53,874 bases of DNA from NCBI GenBank assembly GCA_910587395.1, contig CAJULJ010000017.1, positions 1 to 53,874 on the forward strand, given 5' to 3'. Under the pieces are notes generated by a model that was not told the origin of the DNA, searched no databases, and saw only the letters and a program-made list of their open reading frames with translations. Position 1 is the first letter of the stretch. The number at the start of each line of letters is the position of its first letter. Made by a program: the position numbers and the translations under genes. Shown in pieces: positions 31,830-40,580 of the stretch. The DNA comes from an uncultured Oscillospiraceae bacterium. Its GTDB lineage: Bacteria > Bacillota > Clostridia > Oscillospirales > Oscillospiraceae.

Positions 31830-32264
31830 TTATACCTCTAGTAATATCGTCACCGGCCCGTCGTTCTGGGAGAACACCTGCATGTCCGCCCCAAACTCGC
31901 CGTGCTCCACCCGGAAGCCCTTTTCCCGGCACTGCGCCATGAACCGCTCATAGAGGGGAATGGCCAGCTCCGGCCTTGCGGCGTGGGAAAACCCCGGACG
32001 GCGCGAGGAGGTGTCGGCGTACAGCGTAAACTGGCTCACCACCAGCAGCGCGCCCCCCACTGTGGCAAGGTCCCGGTTCATCTTCCCGTTCTCGTCCTCA
32101 AAAATGCGCAGGTTGCAGATTTTGTCCGCCATTTTATCGGCGACAGCCTCCGTATCCTCCGGGCCCACCCCCAGGAGCACCAGAAAGCCCCGCTCAATGG
32201 ACCCGTTTACGTTTCCGTCTATTTCTACCCGGGCGTTTTTCACCCGGGTCACAACCGCTCTCAT
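31830..32264 (-). CDS. dtd: D-aminoacyl-tRNA deacylase
   Basis: Removes D-amino acids and glycine from mischarged tRNAs. The 144-residue DTD fold shows SQFTLYADTSS (about 77-87) and the NDGPVT motif near the C-terminus, the two catalytic-site strands. AAGGAGG lies before the ATG. It lies between the SdpI-like gene and mutL, with 1 nt to mutL and 12 nt to sdpI, so it belongs to the mnmE-mutL operon. Confidence 0.95.
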   Translation of the reverse strand: MRAVVTRVKNARVEIDGNVNGSIERGFLVLLGVGPEDTEAVADKMADKICNLRIFEDENGKMNRDLATVGGALLVVSQFTLYADTSSRRPGFSHAARPELAIPLYERFMAQCREKGFRVEHGEFGADMQVFSQNDGPVTILLEV

Positions 32265-32276
32265 TGCAGGTCCTCC

Positions 32277-32666
32277 TTATCGTCTGTTTCCCTCTTTGTC
32301 AAAGGTTTTCTTCAGCGCCCGCTCCACCGGGATGATTGTGAGGATAAGCACCGCCGCTTCCGCAAGCGCCACCAAAGTGCCCAACAGCCAGTTGGTCTGC
32401 TCTCCCCCTGGGCGGGTCTCCATCCACGCCAGGAGGGCCGCCGACAGCGCCAACACAAGCCAGCCCATTCGCCACCAGACCCGCCCGCACACCTGGTGGG
32501 CAAATTCCCAGGTGTCCTGGTTCTTCATGGACATGGAAGTGCGGTAGCCGTATGCGCCGTTGATGTCCTGGGGCGGTTTTTTCATGAATCGCCATCCGAA
32601 GCCCAACAGAAGGGCGGGCACAGCAAAAACATTGACCAACAGCATCGCCTGATCAAACCATTCCAT
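32277..32666 (-). CDS. SdpI family membrane protein
   Basis: A 129-residue membrane protein with three hydrophobic segments (about 5-25, 65-85, 95-115). The loop YGYRTSMSMKNQDTWEFAHQVCGRVWW is the SdpI/YhfL signature (given here as its pattern). SdpI of Bacillus is an immunity protein against the SdpC toxin, but most relatives have no known role and no sdpC-like gene is nearby. The ATG ending at 32666 is chosen for AAAGGAG eight bases upstream; an in-frame GTG nine bases earlier overlaps the ribosome binding site. Confidence 0.85.
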   Translation of the reverse strand: MEWFDQAMLLVNVFAVPALLLGFGWRFMKKPPQDINGAYGYRTSMSMKNQDTWEFAHQVCGRVWWRMGWLVLALSAALLAWMETRPGGEQTNWLLGTLVALAEAAVLILTIIPVERALKKTFDKEGNRR

Positions 32667-32718
32667 CGTATCCACTCCTTTCCGCCATTATACACCCGGG
32701 AAGAGCCCTTGTCACGGA

Positions 32719-34101
32719 CTATTTCCCCACGCAGAACCGCTCAAAGATCCGGGCGGTGACGTCCTCGCTGACGGTCCGCCCCGTCAGTTCCCCCAGGGCG
32801 GACATGGCCTCCTCCACGTCGGCCACCACCGCGTCGGGGGACAGCCCCGCTTTCAGGGCCTGCGCCCCCCGCTCCACCGCGGTGCGGGCGCGGCCCACCG
32901 CCTCCGCCTGACGAGCGTTGGTGAGCATGGCCCCGGCCTGGGACGCCGGAGGTTCCGGATACAGCGCCGATACCGCCTGTTCCAGCTCCTCCAGCCCCTC
33001 TCCGGTCTTGGCGGACAGGGAGACCGCGGCGGCGGGGGCGTTCCCTTCCCAGCCCGTGGTCCACAGGGCGGTGGGCCCGGTGAGGTCCCGCTTGCTCGCG
33101 ATCCAGATCCAGGGCTTGCCGGAGGACGCGGCCAGCTCCAGCGCCTCCCGGTCCTCCCGGGTGAACTCTCCCGCGCCGTCGGTCACCGCCAGGATCAGCT
33201 CCGCCCGGGCCACGGCCTGGCGGGAGCGCTCCACCCCCAGCCGCTCTGCCTCGTCCCCCGCCTCCCGCAGCCCCGCCGTGTCAATGAGCCGCAGCAGCAC
33301 CCCGCCAAAGTTGACCCGCTCCTCCACCGTGTCCCTGGTGGTGCCGGGGATGGGGGTCACAATGGCCCGCTCATAGCCCAAGAGCGCGTTGAACAAGGTG
33401 GACTTCCCCGCGTTGGGCCGCCCCACGATGGCACAGGGCGCCCCCTCGTTCAGCAGCCGCCCCCGCCGGTAGGTGGCGGCCAGCGCGTCCAGCGCCGCCG
33501 CCGCGCCGGACAGCGACGACGACAGCTCCTCTATTTCAAACGGCTCGATGTCCTCGTCGGGGTAGTCCAGCACCGCGTGGAAGTGGGCGCACAGGTCGCG
33601 CAGCCGGTCGTAAATCCCGTCCACCACCTCCGCCAGCGCCCCGCCGAGCTGCCCCGCCGCCTGGTACACCGCCGCCGGGGTTTCGGCGTGGATCAGGTCG
33701 GCCACCGCCTCGGTGCGGGTCAGGTCCAGCTTGCCGCTCAAAAACGCCCGCCGGGTGAACTCCCCCGGCTTGGCCTGCCGCACCCCGGCGGCGAACAGCG
33801 CCTCCAGCCCCAGCGCCAGCACGGCGGGGGAGCCGTGGCATTGCAGCTCGGCGGTATCCTCCCCGGTGTAGCTATGGGGGGCCCTGGATACGGTGCACAG
33901 GCAGTGATCGATCGCCACCCCCTCCCGGTCGTGGAGCGTCCCGTACACCAGCGTCCGGTCGGACCGCTCCCCCATGGGGCCGCCCCGGAATGGGGCAAAC
34001 ACCCGGTCCACAGCCCGGACGGCGCCCGGCCCGGACAGGCGCAGGACCCCGATGGCGCAGGGCGCCAGCGGCGTGGCAATGGCGGCAATGGTATCGTTCA
34101 T
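32719..34101 (-). CDS. mnmE: tRNA modification GTPase MnmE
   Basis: With MnmG it installs the cmnm5 group on wobble uridine of certain tRNAs. The 460-residue protein has the N-terminal tetrahydrofolate-binding domain (APCAIGVLRLSGPGA, QCHGSPAV), a central G domain with GRPNAGKST (G1), GTTRD (G2), DTAGLRE (G3) and SKRD (G4), and a C-terminal helical domain ending CVGK, the expected catalytic-cysteine end. It heads a minus-strand operon with sdpI-like, dtd and mutL. GGAGGGG precedes the ATG. Confidence 0.96.
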   Translation of the reverse strand: MNDTIAAIATPLAPCAIGVLRLSGPGAVRAVDRVFAPFRGGPMGERSDRTLVYGTLHDREGVAIDHCLCTVSRAPHSYTGEDTAELQCHGSPAVLALGLEALFAAGVRQAKPGEFTRRAFLSGKLDLTRTEAVADLIHAETPAAVYQAAGQLGGALAEVVDGIYDRLRDLCAHFHAVLDYPDEDIEPFEIEELSSSLSGAAAALDALAATYRRGRLLNEGAPCAIVGRPNAGKSTLFNALLGYERAIVTPIPGTTRDTVEERVNFGGVLLRLIDTAGLREAGDEAERLGVERSRQAVARAELILAVTDGAGEFTREDREALELAASSGKPWIWIASKRDLTGPTALWTTGWEGNAPAAAVSLSAKTGEGLEELEQAVSALYPEPPASQAGAMLTNARQAEAVGRARTAVERGAQALKAGLSPDAVVADVEEAMSALGELTGRTVSEDVTARIFERFCVGK

Positions 34102-34131
34102 GGCGGCTTCCCCTCCAAATGATTTGACCCT

Positions 34132-34160
34132 ATCTTAGCACAGCCGGACAGTCTTTTCAA
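34132..34160 (-). promoter_or_regulatory. mnmE operon promoter
   Basis: Minus-strand TTGAAA (34155-34160), 17-nt spacer, TAAGAT (34132-34137). Confidence 0.65.
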
Positions 34161-34167
34161 CGCACGG

Positions 34168-34197
34168 TTGCTTCTCTTCCCCGGTTTGTGGTATACT
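34168..34197 (+). promoter_or_regulatory. Promoter of the SecB-like gene
   Basis: TTGCTT (34168-34173), 18-nt spacer, TATACT (34192-34197), divergent from the mnmE promoter. Confidence 0.6.
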
Positions 34198-34228
34198 ATG
34201 CCCAACCATTTACTTGGAGGTGTCCCCC

Positions 34229-34639
34229 ATGGCGGAACTCAACATGCTCTCCTACAAGCTTCAGGACCTGCAATTCTTCAACAAGCTGGAGACCGCCGGT
34301 CAAATCCAGCTGGAAAACAATTTTTCCTTTTCCGTGAACTACAACCAGGACAACACCCGCTGCATGGCCAAGCTGTACCAATGCGTCAAGGACAAGACCG
34401 ACAGCCCCGACCACCGCTTTTTTGTCTCCGCGGAGATCATCGGCATTTTTGAGGTGTCCGGCCCCCTCACCGACGAGGATAAGCGGGACTTCCACGTCAT
34501 GTGCTACCAGCAGCTGTTTCCCTACGCGGAAATGCTGGTCAAGCAGGTGTGCGCGGCGGGCGGAATGCCCAGCTTCCTGCTGCTGCGCCAAAAGATGACC
34601 CGGGACAATGTGGTGGTCAACCACCCTGCCGGCGAATGA
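34229..34639 (+). CDS. SecB-like export chaperone
   Basis: A 136-residue protein with the SecB pattern: an N-terminal strand (LSYKLQDLQFFNKLE) and the central SAEIIGIFEVSGPL and LFPYAEMLVKQVC-type helix, followed by GGMPSFLLLRQ, the usual G-G-x-P-x-L end. SecB holds preproteins unfolded for SecA in Gram-negatives. In Gram-positives single SecB-like genes are less common and sometimes pair with toxin-antitoxin systems; none is seen here. GGAGG precedes the ATG. The gene stands alone with its own promoter. Confidence 0.78.
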   Translation: MAELNMLSYKLQDLQFFNKLETAGQIQLENNFSFSVNYNQDNTRCMAKLYQCVKDKTDSPDHRFFVSAEIIGIFEVSGPLTDEDKRDFHVMCYQQLFPYAEMLVKQVCAAGGMPSFLLLRQKMTRDNVVVNHPAGE

Positions 34640-34643
34640 GCTG

Positions 34644-34675
34644 AAAAAACCGCGGCGCGGCCATGAGGCCGCGCC
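34644..34675 (-). terminator. Terminator of the DUF2156 gene
   Basis: GGCGCGGCC pairs with GGCCGCGCC. On the minus strand the stem is followed, after GCGG, by six T. It may also terminate the SecB-like gene weakly. Confidence 0.65.
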
Positions 34676-34680
34676 GTTCG

Positions 34681-35559
34681 TTATGTTATCTCAATGACGT
34701 ACTTTTTCAGCAGCTCCAACGGATGATAGGATTTTTTAGACGCGCTCAGTCCGGGGTCACCCATGTCCTCCTCCCGGTTGATATACAAGACGCCCTCTCC
34801 CGCAAAGGCGGCCGCGGCCTGATTGACCAGCATCTGATAGGCCCCCTTCACCCTCCGGTCCGCCTTTTCGATGTGGGTATACATGGTGTCGCCGATGATC
34901 TCGTGGAGGGAAAAACCCGCCACAGCGCCGTCTGCGGTCAAAACCCCGCCCTGCATTCCGTAGGCGTCAAAATGCTCCAGCACCTCCAGAACCCCCTCAT
35001 TCTCCTTCCTCTCCCATGCGCCGTCGGAGGCGGTGTCCAGATAGTGCTCCTTGAAGAAACCGGTGACCCGCCCGATGTCCTCCTTCTCCATGGGCCGGAA
35101 CTCCCATGCGTCGCAGCCGCGTTTGAATTGGCTGATCTGGTTGCGCTGCCCGCTGTACCTCTTCCCCTTCAGTCCGGCAAGGTCTTCGGCCTGGTAGAGA
35201 TAGTCAAACAAATCCGGCTGCTCCGTGATTGAGACCACCCGGCCCGTCCTGGTGAACAGGGGAACGTATTCCTCCGGGATGGTCCAGAACCGGAGGGGCT
35301 CTTCCTCCGTCCTCTCGCCGATCAGCCTTTGGAGCGCCCCCTCCACGTCGTCTGAAACGGGCAGATAATAATGGCCGTTCCCCTCCTCAATACGCAGCCG
35401 TGAAAAAAGCGCGCCCTTTTCCAGCGCGTACTCGATATGAAAAAAGTCCCGCCACATAAACATGCTGCCCACGGTATAATCGCAGGTCCTGGAGGTCAAT
35501 TTTTGAAACAGCGGGCGGAACGCGCCGATCTCCCGCAGCGTCAACGGTTGAAAGTTCAT
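34681..35559 (-). CDS. DUF2156 (GNAT-fold, phosphatidylglycerol-lysyltransferase-like) protein
   Basis: A 292-residue protein of the DUF2156 family, which has two GNAT-like folds and includes the catalytic half of lysyl-phosphatidylglycerol synthases. Recognisable stretches are SFMFMWRDFFHIEYA-type (CDYTVGSMFMWRDFF), GKRYSGQRNQISQFKR and YINREEDMGDPGLSASKKSYHP near the end. No membrane domain is present, so it is not a full MprF. The ATG ending at 35559 with GAGGGA upstream gives the usual MNFQPLT start. Substrate unknown. Confidence 0.82.
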   Translation of the reverse strand: MNFQPLTLREIGAFRPLFQKLTSRTCDYTVGSMFMWRDFFHIEYALEKGALFSRLRIEEGNGHYYLPVSDDVEGALQRLIGERTEEEPLRFWTIPEEYVPLFTRTGRVVSITEQPDLFDYLYQAEDLAGLKGKRYSGQRNQISQFKRGCDAWEFRPMEKEDIGRVTGFFKEHYLDTASDGAWERKENEGVLEVLEHFDAYGMQGGVLTADGAVAGFSLHEIIGDTMYTHIEKADRRVKGAYQMLVNQAAAAFAGEGVLYINREEDMGDPGLSASKKSYHPLELLKKYVIEIT

Positions 35560-35638
35560 CTTATCCCTCTTTTTTATGGGAGTGCCCGGTAAAAGCTCCC
35601 TGGCCGCCTGCGGCGCACGCGCCCGCAAAGCGCTTCCC

Positions 35639-35667
35639 ATTATAGCATTCGGAATCAGATTATTCAA
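35639..35667 (-). promoter_or_regulatory. DUF2156 gene promoter
   Basis: Minus-strand TTGAAT (35662-35667), 17-nt spacer, TATAAT (35639-35644). Confidence 0.65.
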
Positions 35668-35710
35668 GAATTTCAGTCCAACCGGCAAAGGGCATCTCCA
35701 TGCGGCCGCA

Positions 35711-35753
35711 AACAGCCCTGAACCGCCTGAATCAGGCGGCTCAGGGCTGTTTT
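35711..35753 (-). terminator. Hairpin terminator downstream of rhaD
   Basis: AACAGCCCTGA pairs with TCAGGGCTGTT, enclosing CCGCCTGA/TCAGGCGG. It has short T-runs on both sides and lies about 110 nt after the rhaD stop. Confidence 0.65.
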
Positions 35754-35861
35754 ATGTCTCAATGGAATCGCGCCCCATAAAGCGCCTGTCCCAAAAGCCG
35801 CAGCAGAGAGACGCTCCGCCGGAAACGGCGCGGGCGCAGTCCTGTCTTTCGAGACATTCCC

Positions 35862-36674
35862 TCAGTCCAGCCAGCCCTCCCGGACCTTGAGGCCGAGGTG
35901 GACCTCAAGCTGCCGGAGCTGGTGGTCGGTAATGGTGTTTTTCACAGGCAGGTGGGCGGTCTTCAAATAGATCTCCGCCCCCTTCTCCGCCGTCTCAATG
36001 AGGCCGAAGGTCTCGTCCAGGTCCCGGCCCGCGCCGTAGATGCCGTGCTGCGCCCACACCACCAGCCGGGCGGTTTTCATCTTCTCCGCCGTGGCCTCGC
36101 CGATCTCGTTGGTGCCGCACAGCATCCAGGGCAGTACGTTGACCCCCTCGGGGAACACCATGATGCACTCGGTGCACATCCGCCACAGGGTGCGGGTGAA
36201 GGCGCGCTCATCCAGGTCGTGAACATAGGTCATGGCCAGCAGGTTGGCGGGGTGGCAGTGCATTACCACCCGGCTGGCCGGGTCCGCGCTCAGCCGGGCG
36301 GCGTGGCTCATCATGTGGGCGGCGAACTCCGAGGTGAACCTGCCTCCGCCGGTGAAGCCCCAGAGGAGCCGGGCGGTCCTGCCGCCGCCGGAAAGACGTA
36401 CCAGCCCCAGATTGTGGGCGGGGTCATACCGCACGTTTTTGAAATATTTTCCGGCGCCGGTGACCAGGAAATATTTTCCGTCCAGGGAAGGCGCCTCAAA
36501 GCCGGTGGGGATGTCCCGGATGACGGCGTTCACGTCCACGTATTCGGAGACCTTGGCCTCGTCCAGCAGCACGCTGATGTTGCCACCGTTGCGCTCATCC
36601 CAGCCGTGGGCGTACATATTGGCGGCGGTGCGGACCATTTCCACCAGGAAGGGAGCTTCCAGAATGTTTTGCAT
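35862..36674 (-). CDS. rhaD: Rhamnulose-1-phosphate aldolase
   Basis: Class II aldolase (270 residues) that splits rhamnulose-1-phosphate into dihydroxyacetone phosphate and lactaldehyde. The zinc ligands HCHP (in VVMHCHPANLLA) and a third His in WAQHGIYGAGRD are present, with ERNGGNISVLL at the N-terminus. Length fits RhaD. The ATG ending at 36674 is used because GAGAGG lies 9 nt upstream; the in-frame TTG nine bases earlier touches it. No other rhamnose gene is in the window, so it is an orphan here with its own promoter. Confidence 0.88.
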   Translation of the reverse strand: MQNILEAPFLVEMVRTAANMYAHGWDERNGGNISVLLDEAKVSEYVDVNAVIRDIPTGFEAPSLDGKYFLVTGAGKYFKNVRYDPAHNLGLVRLSGGGRTARLLWGFTGGGRFTSEFAAHMMSHAARLSADPASRVVMHCHPANLLAMTYVHDLDERAFTRTLWRMCTECIMVFPEGVNVLPWMLCGTNEIGEATAEKMKTARLVVWAQHGIYGAGRDLDETFGLIETAEKGAEIYLKTAHLPVKNTITDHQLRQLEVHLGLKVREGWLD

Positions 36675-36782
36675 CTTGTTCAACCTCTCTCGCCGGGCAC
36701 GCCGGCCTCATATTTCTGAACCGCGTCAAACCGCTCGCCGTCAACGGGCTCGCCGTGGGACCGGCTCAGGATGAATATAACG

Positions 36783-36811
36783 ATTATATCCCAAAACGGG
36801 CCTTGAGGCAA
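36783..36811 (-). promoter_or_regulatory. rhaD promoter
   Basis: Minus-strand TTGCCT (36806-36811), 17-nt spacer, TATAAT (36783-36788), about 105 nt before the start codon. Confidence 0.65.
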
Positions 36812-36856
36812 ACCCTTATTTGCTCTGAACCGGAGGCCGCATGACTCCCGCCCTTT

Positions 36857-37630
36857 TTACTGTGACAGGTATTCCTCCAGACACACCCCGCGCTCCGCCA
36901 TTTCTCGGGCGGCCTCTGCGCCCACATACCGGTAGTGCCAGGGCTCATAGCCGATGCCGGTAAGCCCGCTCTGATCGGTGGGGTAGCGCAGGATAAACCC
37001 GTACTCCCAGCAGTGGGCCATGAGCCATTGCTGGACGGGGGTGTTCTCCTGGCCCTCGTCCAGGACCTGGTAGGACAGGTCCACGATATCCACCGCCAAA
37101 CCCAGCTGATGCTCACTGGTGCCGGGGCGGGCCACCCACATGGCGGCCTGGGCCTCGGCGTCCTCCCCTATGTATCCGCGGGCCAGCCAGCGGCGCACCT
37201 CGGCCTCAAAGAGCCGTTCCTGGGTATCCCAGGTGCGGTAGGACGAGCAGATCAGCGGCTGAAGGCCCGCCGCCCGTGCGTCATCCATCATGGCCTGGAG
37301 GGCGGGATAGGCCCGGCTGTCGATGGCTTGTCCGTTTCGCAGCCGGGTGAGCTCCGGCACGGCAAAGCTGTCCGGCAGGGGGTGGTCGAAGTTGACCAGC
37401 GCCAGTGCCCAGCTGTCCTGCGGGGCGGCGGAGCGCGAGGGAATCGGGGTCGGTGTGGGGAGAGGGAGCCCGGTCTCCTCCGGGGCGGGATTCTGGACGT
37501 TCAGGGTCTTTTGCGCAAACTGTTCCTGGGCGGACGCCCCGGTCCAGCCGGTGATGAGACCGGCGGTGAAGATCAGCAGGGCCAGGATGAGCAGAAGGGG
37601 CAGGGGAGACAGACGGCGGGCGGTTTTCAT
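36857..37630 (-). CDS. VanY-type D-alanyl-D-alanine carboxypeptidase (M15B)
   Basis: A 257-residue membrane-anchored or secreted peptidase. The N-terminal hydrophobic stretch (about 10-30, LPLLLILALLIFTAGLI) is a signal anchor, followed by a Pro-rich linker. The M15 domain has SSYRTWDTQERLF, the zinc motif SEHQLGLAVDIVD and EPWHYRYVG with the second His ligand. It trims D-Ala from wall pentapeptides. The two-component operon lies just upstream (90-nt gap), so it may be a target of that system. Confidence 0.88.
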   Translation of the reverse strand: MKTARRLSPLPLLLILALLIFTAGLITGWTGASAQEQFAQKTLNVQNPAPEETGLPLPTPTPIPSRSAAPQDSWALALVNFDHPLPDSFAVPELTRLRNGQAIDSRAYPALQAMMDDARAAGLQPLICSSYRTWDTQERLFEAEVRRWLARGYIGEDAEAQAAMWVARPGTSEHQLGLAVDIVDLSYQVLDEGQENTPVQQWLMAHCWEYGFILRYPTDQSGLTGIGYEPWHYRYVGAEAAREMAERGVCLEEYLSQ

Positions 37631-37720
37631 TGGGGAACACTCCTTTGTATCGGCTGTGTCCTCAGATTATCACAACCCGCCGTCGAAATTTGCGCGTTTT
37701 TGCATCAAAACGCCGTCATT

Positions 37721-38524
37721 TTATCCGTCGTAGGTGATGGAGCCGATGTCCATAGCCGCCGGATTCCTCCAGTTGGGGTTCAGCTCGATGGTCAGCGCGG
37801 TGGGGGTTCGGATGACGTCAAAGACCATGGCGGTTCCGGCGACGGAGTAGCGCAGGGGCAGTTGGACGTCCTCCGAAGTGGTGGCATCATAGTCAATTTC
37901 CCGGATATCCAGCCCCAGAAGGCCGAAAAAGCGTTCCGCCAGGGTGCGCAAATGGTCCGTGTCGTAGGGCAGCCACTGGGAGATGTTGGTGTCGAACACC
38001 CACAGGTAGATGGGCAAGCCGGTCACGGCGTCCAGGTACACCGTCAAATCCTTGCCGTGGAACTTGTTGGAATAGGACCACTTCAGTCCCCAGAATACGG
38101 CGGGCTCCTGAAAGGTGCCGCTGGCGGCCGGGTCCCAGAGCAGGAGGCGCTCGGTCACTTCCCCCTCAAGGGGTTCTTCCTCAAAAATCCAGTTTGGCAG
38201 GACGTCTGCCCCGGTCAGCAGCTCCCGGGTCGCCTGGATCAGCGGCTCTTGGTCTGGGAAGGCGGCGTCTTCCTCCGTGACACCATAATCACAGAAGGAC
38301 AGGACGGGATGGGTGTGGGAGAACCGGTCGGCATACAGCGTCATCCGGTCCAGCAGGGTGGGCAGCTCGACAGCGGGCAGGGCGTCCGCGTCCAGCAGAT
38401 CCGCGTGGACCTGCCCCAGCAGCTGGACATCCCGCGCCTGGGAGACCAGCGGGGGCAGCATCGCCGCGCCTGCTACAATCAGGCAGGTCAGGGCGGGGAA
38501 CAGCCACTTTTTCACCAGCTTCAT
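37721..38524 (-). CDS. Hypothetical secreted protein of the two-component operon
   Basis: A 267-residue protein that I do not recognise. An N-terminal hydrophobic segment (about 7-27, WLFPALTCLIVAGAAMLPPL) looks like a signal peptide or anchor without a lipobox. The remainder is an extracytoplasmic domain with LYADRFSHTHPVLSF and YLDAVTGLPIYLW, the latter resembling the PepSY-like 'DAxTG' turn. The ATG overlaps the kinase stop by four bases (ATGA), so it is probably co-translated with the kinase and may modulate sensing. Confidence 0.78.
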   Translation of the reverse strand: MKLVKKWLFPALTCLIVAGAAMLPPLVSQARDVQLLGQVHADLLDADALPAVELPTLLDRMTLYADRFSHTHPVLSFCDYGVTEEDAAFPDQEPLIQATRELLTGADVLPNWIFEEEPLEGEVTERLLLWDPAASGTFQEPAVFWGLKWSYSNKFHGKDLTVYLDAVTGLPIYLWVFDTNISQWLPYDTDHLRTLAERFFGLLGLDIREIDYDATTSEDVQLPLRYSVAGTAMVFDVIRTPTALTIELNPNWRNPAAMDIGSITYDG

Positions 38525-39927
38525 ACCTCCGTCCCTCCTGTCAAATGGATTCGGACCGTGGCGCCCCGGTCCGGCGCGCTCTCAAATTCCATCGTCCCGC
38601 CGTGAACCTCCACGATCCGGCGGCACAGGGCCAGCCCCAGCCCCGCGCCCCCCTGGGCCCGGGCGCGGGACTTGTCCACCATGTAGAACGGCTCGGTGAT
38701 ACGCCCCAGCTCCTCCGGGGGGATGCCCTTGCCGGTGTCCGTCACCTGGATGAGGTAGCCGTTCCCCTCTGTCTGCCCGGTGAGGGCGATACGGCCGCCC
38801 GACGGGGTGGCCTTCCGGGCGTTGTCCAGCAGGTTGAGGCACACCGTCTCCATCAGGTCCGGCTCCAAGGGGATTGGAGCCTCCTCCGCCTGGATATCCA
38901 GCCGGATGCCCGCCTGCTCCAGGGCGGGGCGCAGGGCGTTCCCGGTGCGCTCCAGAAAGGCCCGCATGGCGGTGGGCCGCAGGGGGAAGTCCTGACGGTC
39001 CAGCACGATCAGGTCCATCAGCTTTCGGGACAGGGCCTCCAGCCGCCGCCCCTCCTGAAAGATGTACCCGGCGCTTTCCCGCACCCGCTCCGGTTCCGCG
39101 GGCCGGGACAGCAGCAGGTCGGCGTAGCCGATGATGGAGGTGAGCGGCGTTTTGATCTCATGGGCGAAGCTGCCCGTAAAATCCTTCTCCCGCCGGGCGG
39201 CGTCGGTGAGGGCCCGCACCTGCTCCTCAATCCGGTCCGCCATGGCGTTGAAGTCGGCGGACAGCCGCCCCAGCTCGTCGCCGCTGGTGACGGGCACCCG
39301 CTGGTCCAGCCCGCCCTCCGCCATCCTCCGGGTGGCGTCGGACAGCCGGGTCAGGGGGCGCAGAACCAGGTGGGCCACCAGCAGGGAGAGCGCCGCCGTC
39401 CCCGCGATAAGGGCCAGCATCACGCCGACAAAGCTCCGGTACTGGGCGGAGCGCTGGGCAAACAGGTAGGTCACGTCCCGGCAGGTTTCCAGCCACACCG
39501 TCTCCTTCAGCAGGGTGAGGGCGCTGGCCCCGTGGAGGGCAAACGTGTCCTCGCCCACGCGCTCCAGCCGCCAGCCCCGCTGATTGTCCGCCAGCCAGCC
39601 GGCGGGGGAGGAGGCGTCCCAAAACAGGCGGTCGCTGCTGCTGCCGCCCAACCGCTCCCCCGCCCCGTCGCTGAGCTGGAAGTATGTGGTGGGGGGCATG
39701 CCCTTGGCCAGCCGGGAAAGCTCCTCCCGCCCGGACAGGGGCCGCCCCTCCGCCTCCAGGGAGAGAACGTAGCGGAGCATATAGTCCTCCTTGTACAGCT
39801 CCTCCACCTCCTGATTCAGGGCGGCGCGGAACTGCCCGTCAATGAGCCAAAACCCGGTGAGGGAGCAGGCCAGCACAGTGACGGACACCATGGAGCAAAA
39901 TAATTTCCAAAACAGCTTCATCGTCAA
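38521..39927 (-). CDS. Membrane sensor histidine kinase (OmpR-partner type)
   Basis: A 468-residue kinase. Two transmembrane segments (about 10-30 and 165-190) flank an extracytoplasmic domain. A HAMP domain follows (VLRPLTRLSDATRRMAEGGLD), then HisKA with the phosphoacceptor His in SFAHEIKTPLTSIIGY. HATPase_c has NLLDNARKAT, DTGKGIPPEEL and GGAGLGLALCRRIV. It overlaps the regulator gene by four bases. Signal unknown; the neighbouring VanY-type peptidase suggests wall-related control. Confidence 0.92.
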   Translation of the reverse strand: MTMKLFWKLFCSMVSVTVLACSLTGFWLIDGQFRAALNQEVEELYKEDYMLRYVLSLEAEGRPLSGREELSRLAKGMPPTTYFQLSDGAGERLGGSSSDRLFWDASSPAGWLADNQRGWRLERVGEDTFALHGASALTLLKETVWLETCRDVTYLFAQRSAQYRSFVGVMLALIAGTAALSLLVAHLVLRPLTRLSDATRRMAEGGLDQRVPVTSGDELGRLSADFNAMADRIEEQVRALTDAARREKDFTGSFAHEIKTPLTSIIGYADLLLSRPAEPERVRESAGYIFQEGRRLEALSRKLMDLIVLDRQDFPLRPTAMRAFLERTGNALRPALEQAGIRLDIQAEEAPIPLEPDLMETVCLNLLDNARKATPSGGRIALTGQTEGNGYLIQVTDTGKGIPPEELGRITEPFYMVDKSRARAQGGAGLGLALCRRIVEVHGGTMEFESAPDRGATVRIHLTGGTEV

Positions 39928-40580
39928 ACCTCCAGCCGGTAGCCCACCTTGTAGACGGCCACCAGCCGTTTCTCCAGCCCCAGCTTTTTGCGCATCCGCT
40001 GTATGTGCAGGTCCACCGTGCGGCTGTCCCCCAGGTACTCGTCTCCCCAGACTTTTTCGTAAATGCGGTCCCGGTACAGCGCGATGTTTTTGTTCTGCAC
40101 AAACAGGAGCAGCAGGTCGTACTCCTTGGCGGTCAGCGCCACCGGAACGCCGCCCTGGCGGACCGTGTGGGCGGCGGTGTCAATCTCAATGTCCGGCGGC
40201 AGGGCCAGCACCCGCCCCGTTTTGCCGCACCGGCGCAGCACCGTTTCCACCCGGGCCATCAGCTCCATCAGCTCAAAGGGCTTGGTGATGTAGTCCTCCG
40301 CCCCCAGCCGAAGGCCCTTCACCCGGTCCTCCACCGTCCCCTTGGCGGTGAGGAAGATGACGGGGACCTCCAGCGTCCGGCAGTATTCCAGCACCTCGTA
40401 ACCGTCCGCTCCGGGGAGCATGATGTCCAGCAGAACCAGATCAAAGGGTTCCCGCTCCAGCAGATCCGCGGCCGCGATGCCGTCGGCGGCCCAAGCGCAG
40501 CGGTAGTCGGGGCCGTCCAGAGCGGTTTTGATGAGATTGGCAATGGGTGGCTCGTCCTCAGCGATCAGAATCCTGTTCAT
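39924..40580 (-). CDS. OmpR/PhoB family response regulator
   Basis: A 218-residue regulator. The receiver has the acidic pair EDE, phosphoacceptor Asp in LVLLDIMLPGADGYE (about residue 50), Thr in FLTAKG and Lys in YITKPFE. The C-terminal winged helix ends SRTVDLHIQRMRKKLG and VYKVGYRLEV. The ATG ending at 40580 is chosen because GGAGG lies 7 nt upstream; an in-frame GTG six bases before it is too close. A TATAAT-type -10 at 40601-40606 lacks a good -35, which suggests activator-dependent transcription. Confidence 0.93.
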   Translation of the reverse strand: MNRILIAEDEPPIANLIKTALDGPDYRCAWAADGIAAADLLEREPFDLVLLDIMLPGADGYEVLEYCRTLEVPVIFLTAKGTVEDRVKGLRLGAEDYITKPFELMELMARVETVLRRCGKTGRVLALPPDIEIDTAAHTVRQGGVPVALTAKEYDLLLLFVQNKNIALYRDRIYEKVWGDEYLGDSRTVDLHIQRMRKKLGLEKRLVAVYKVGYRLEV

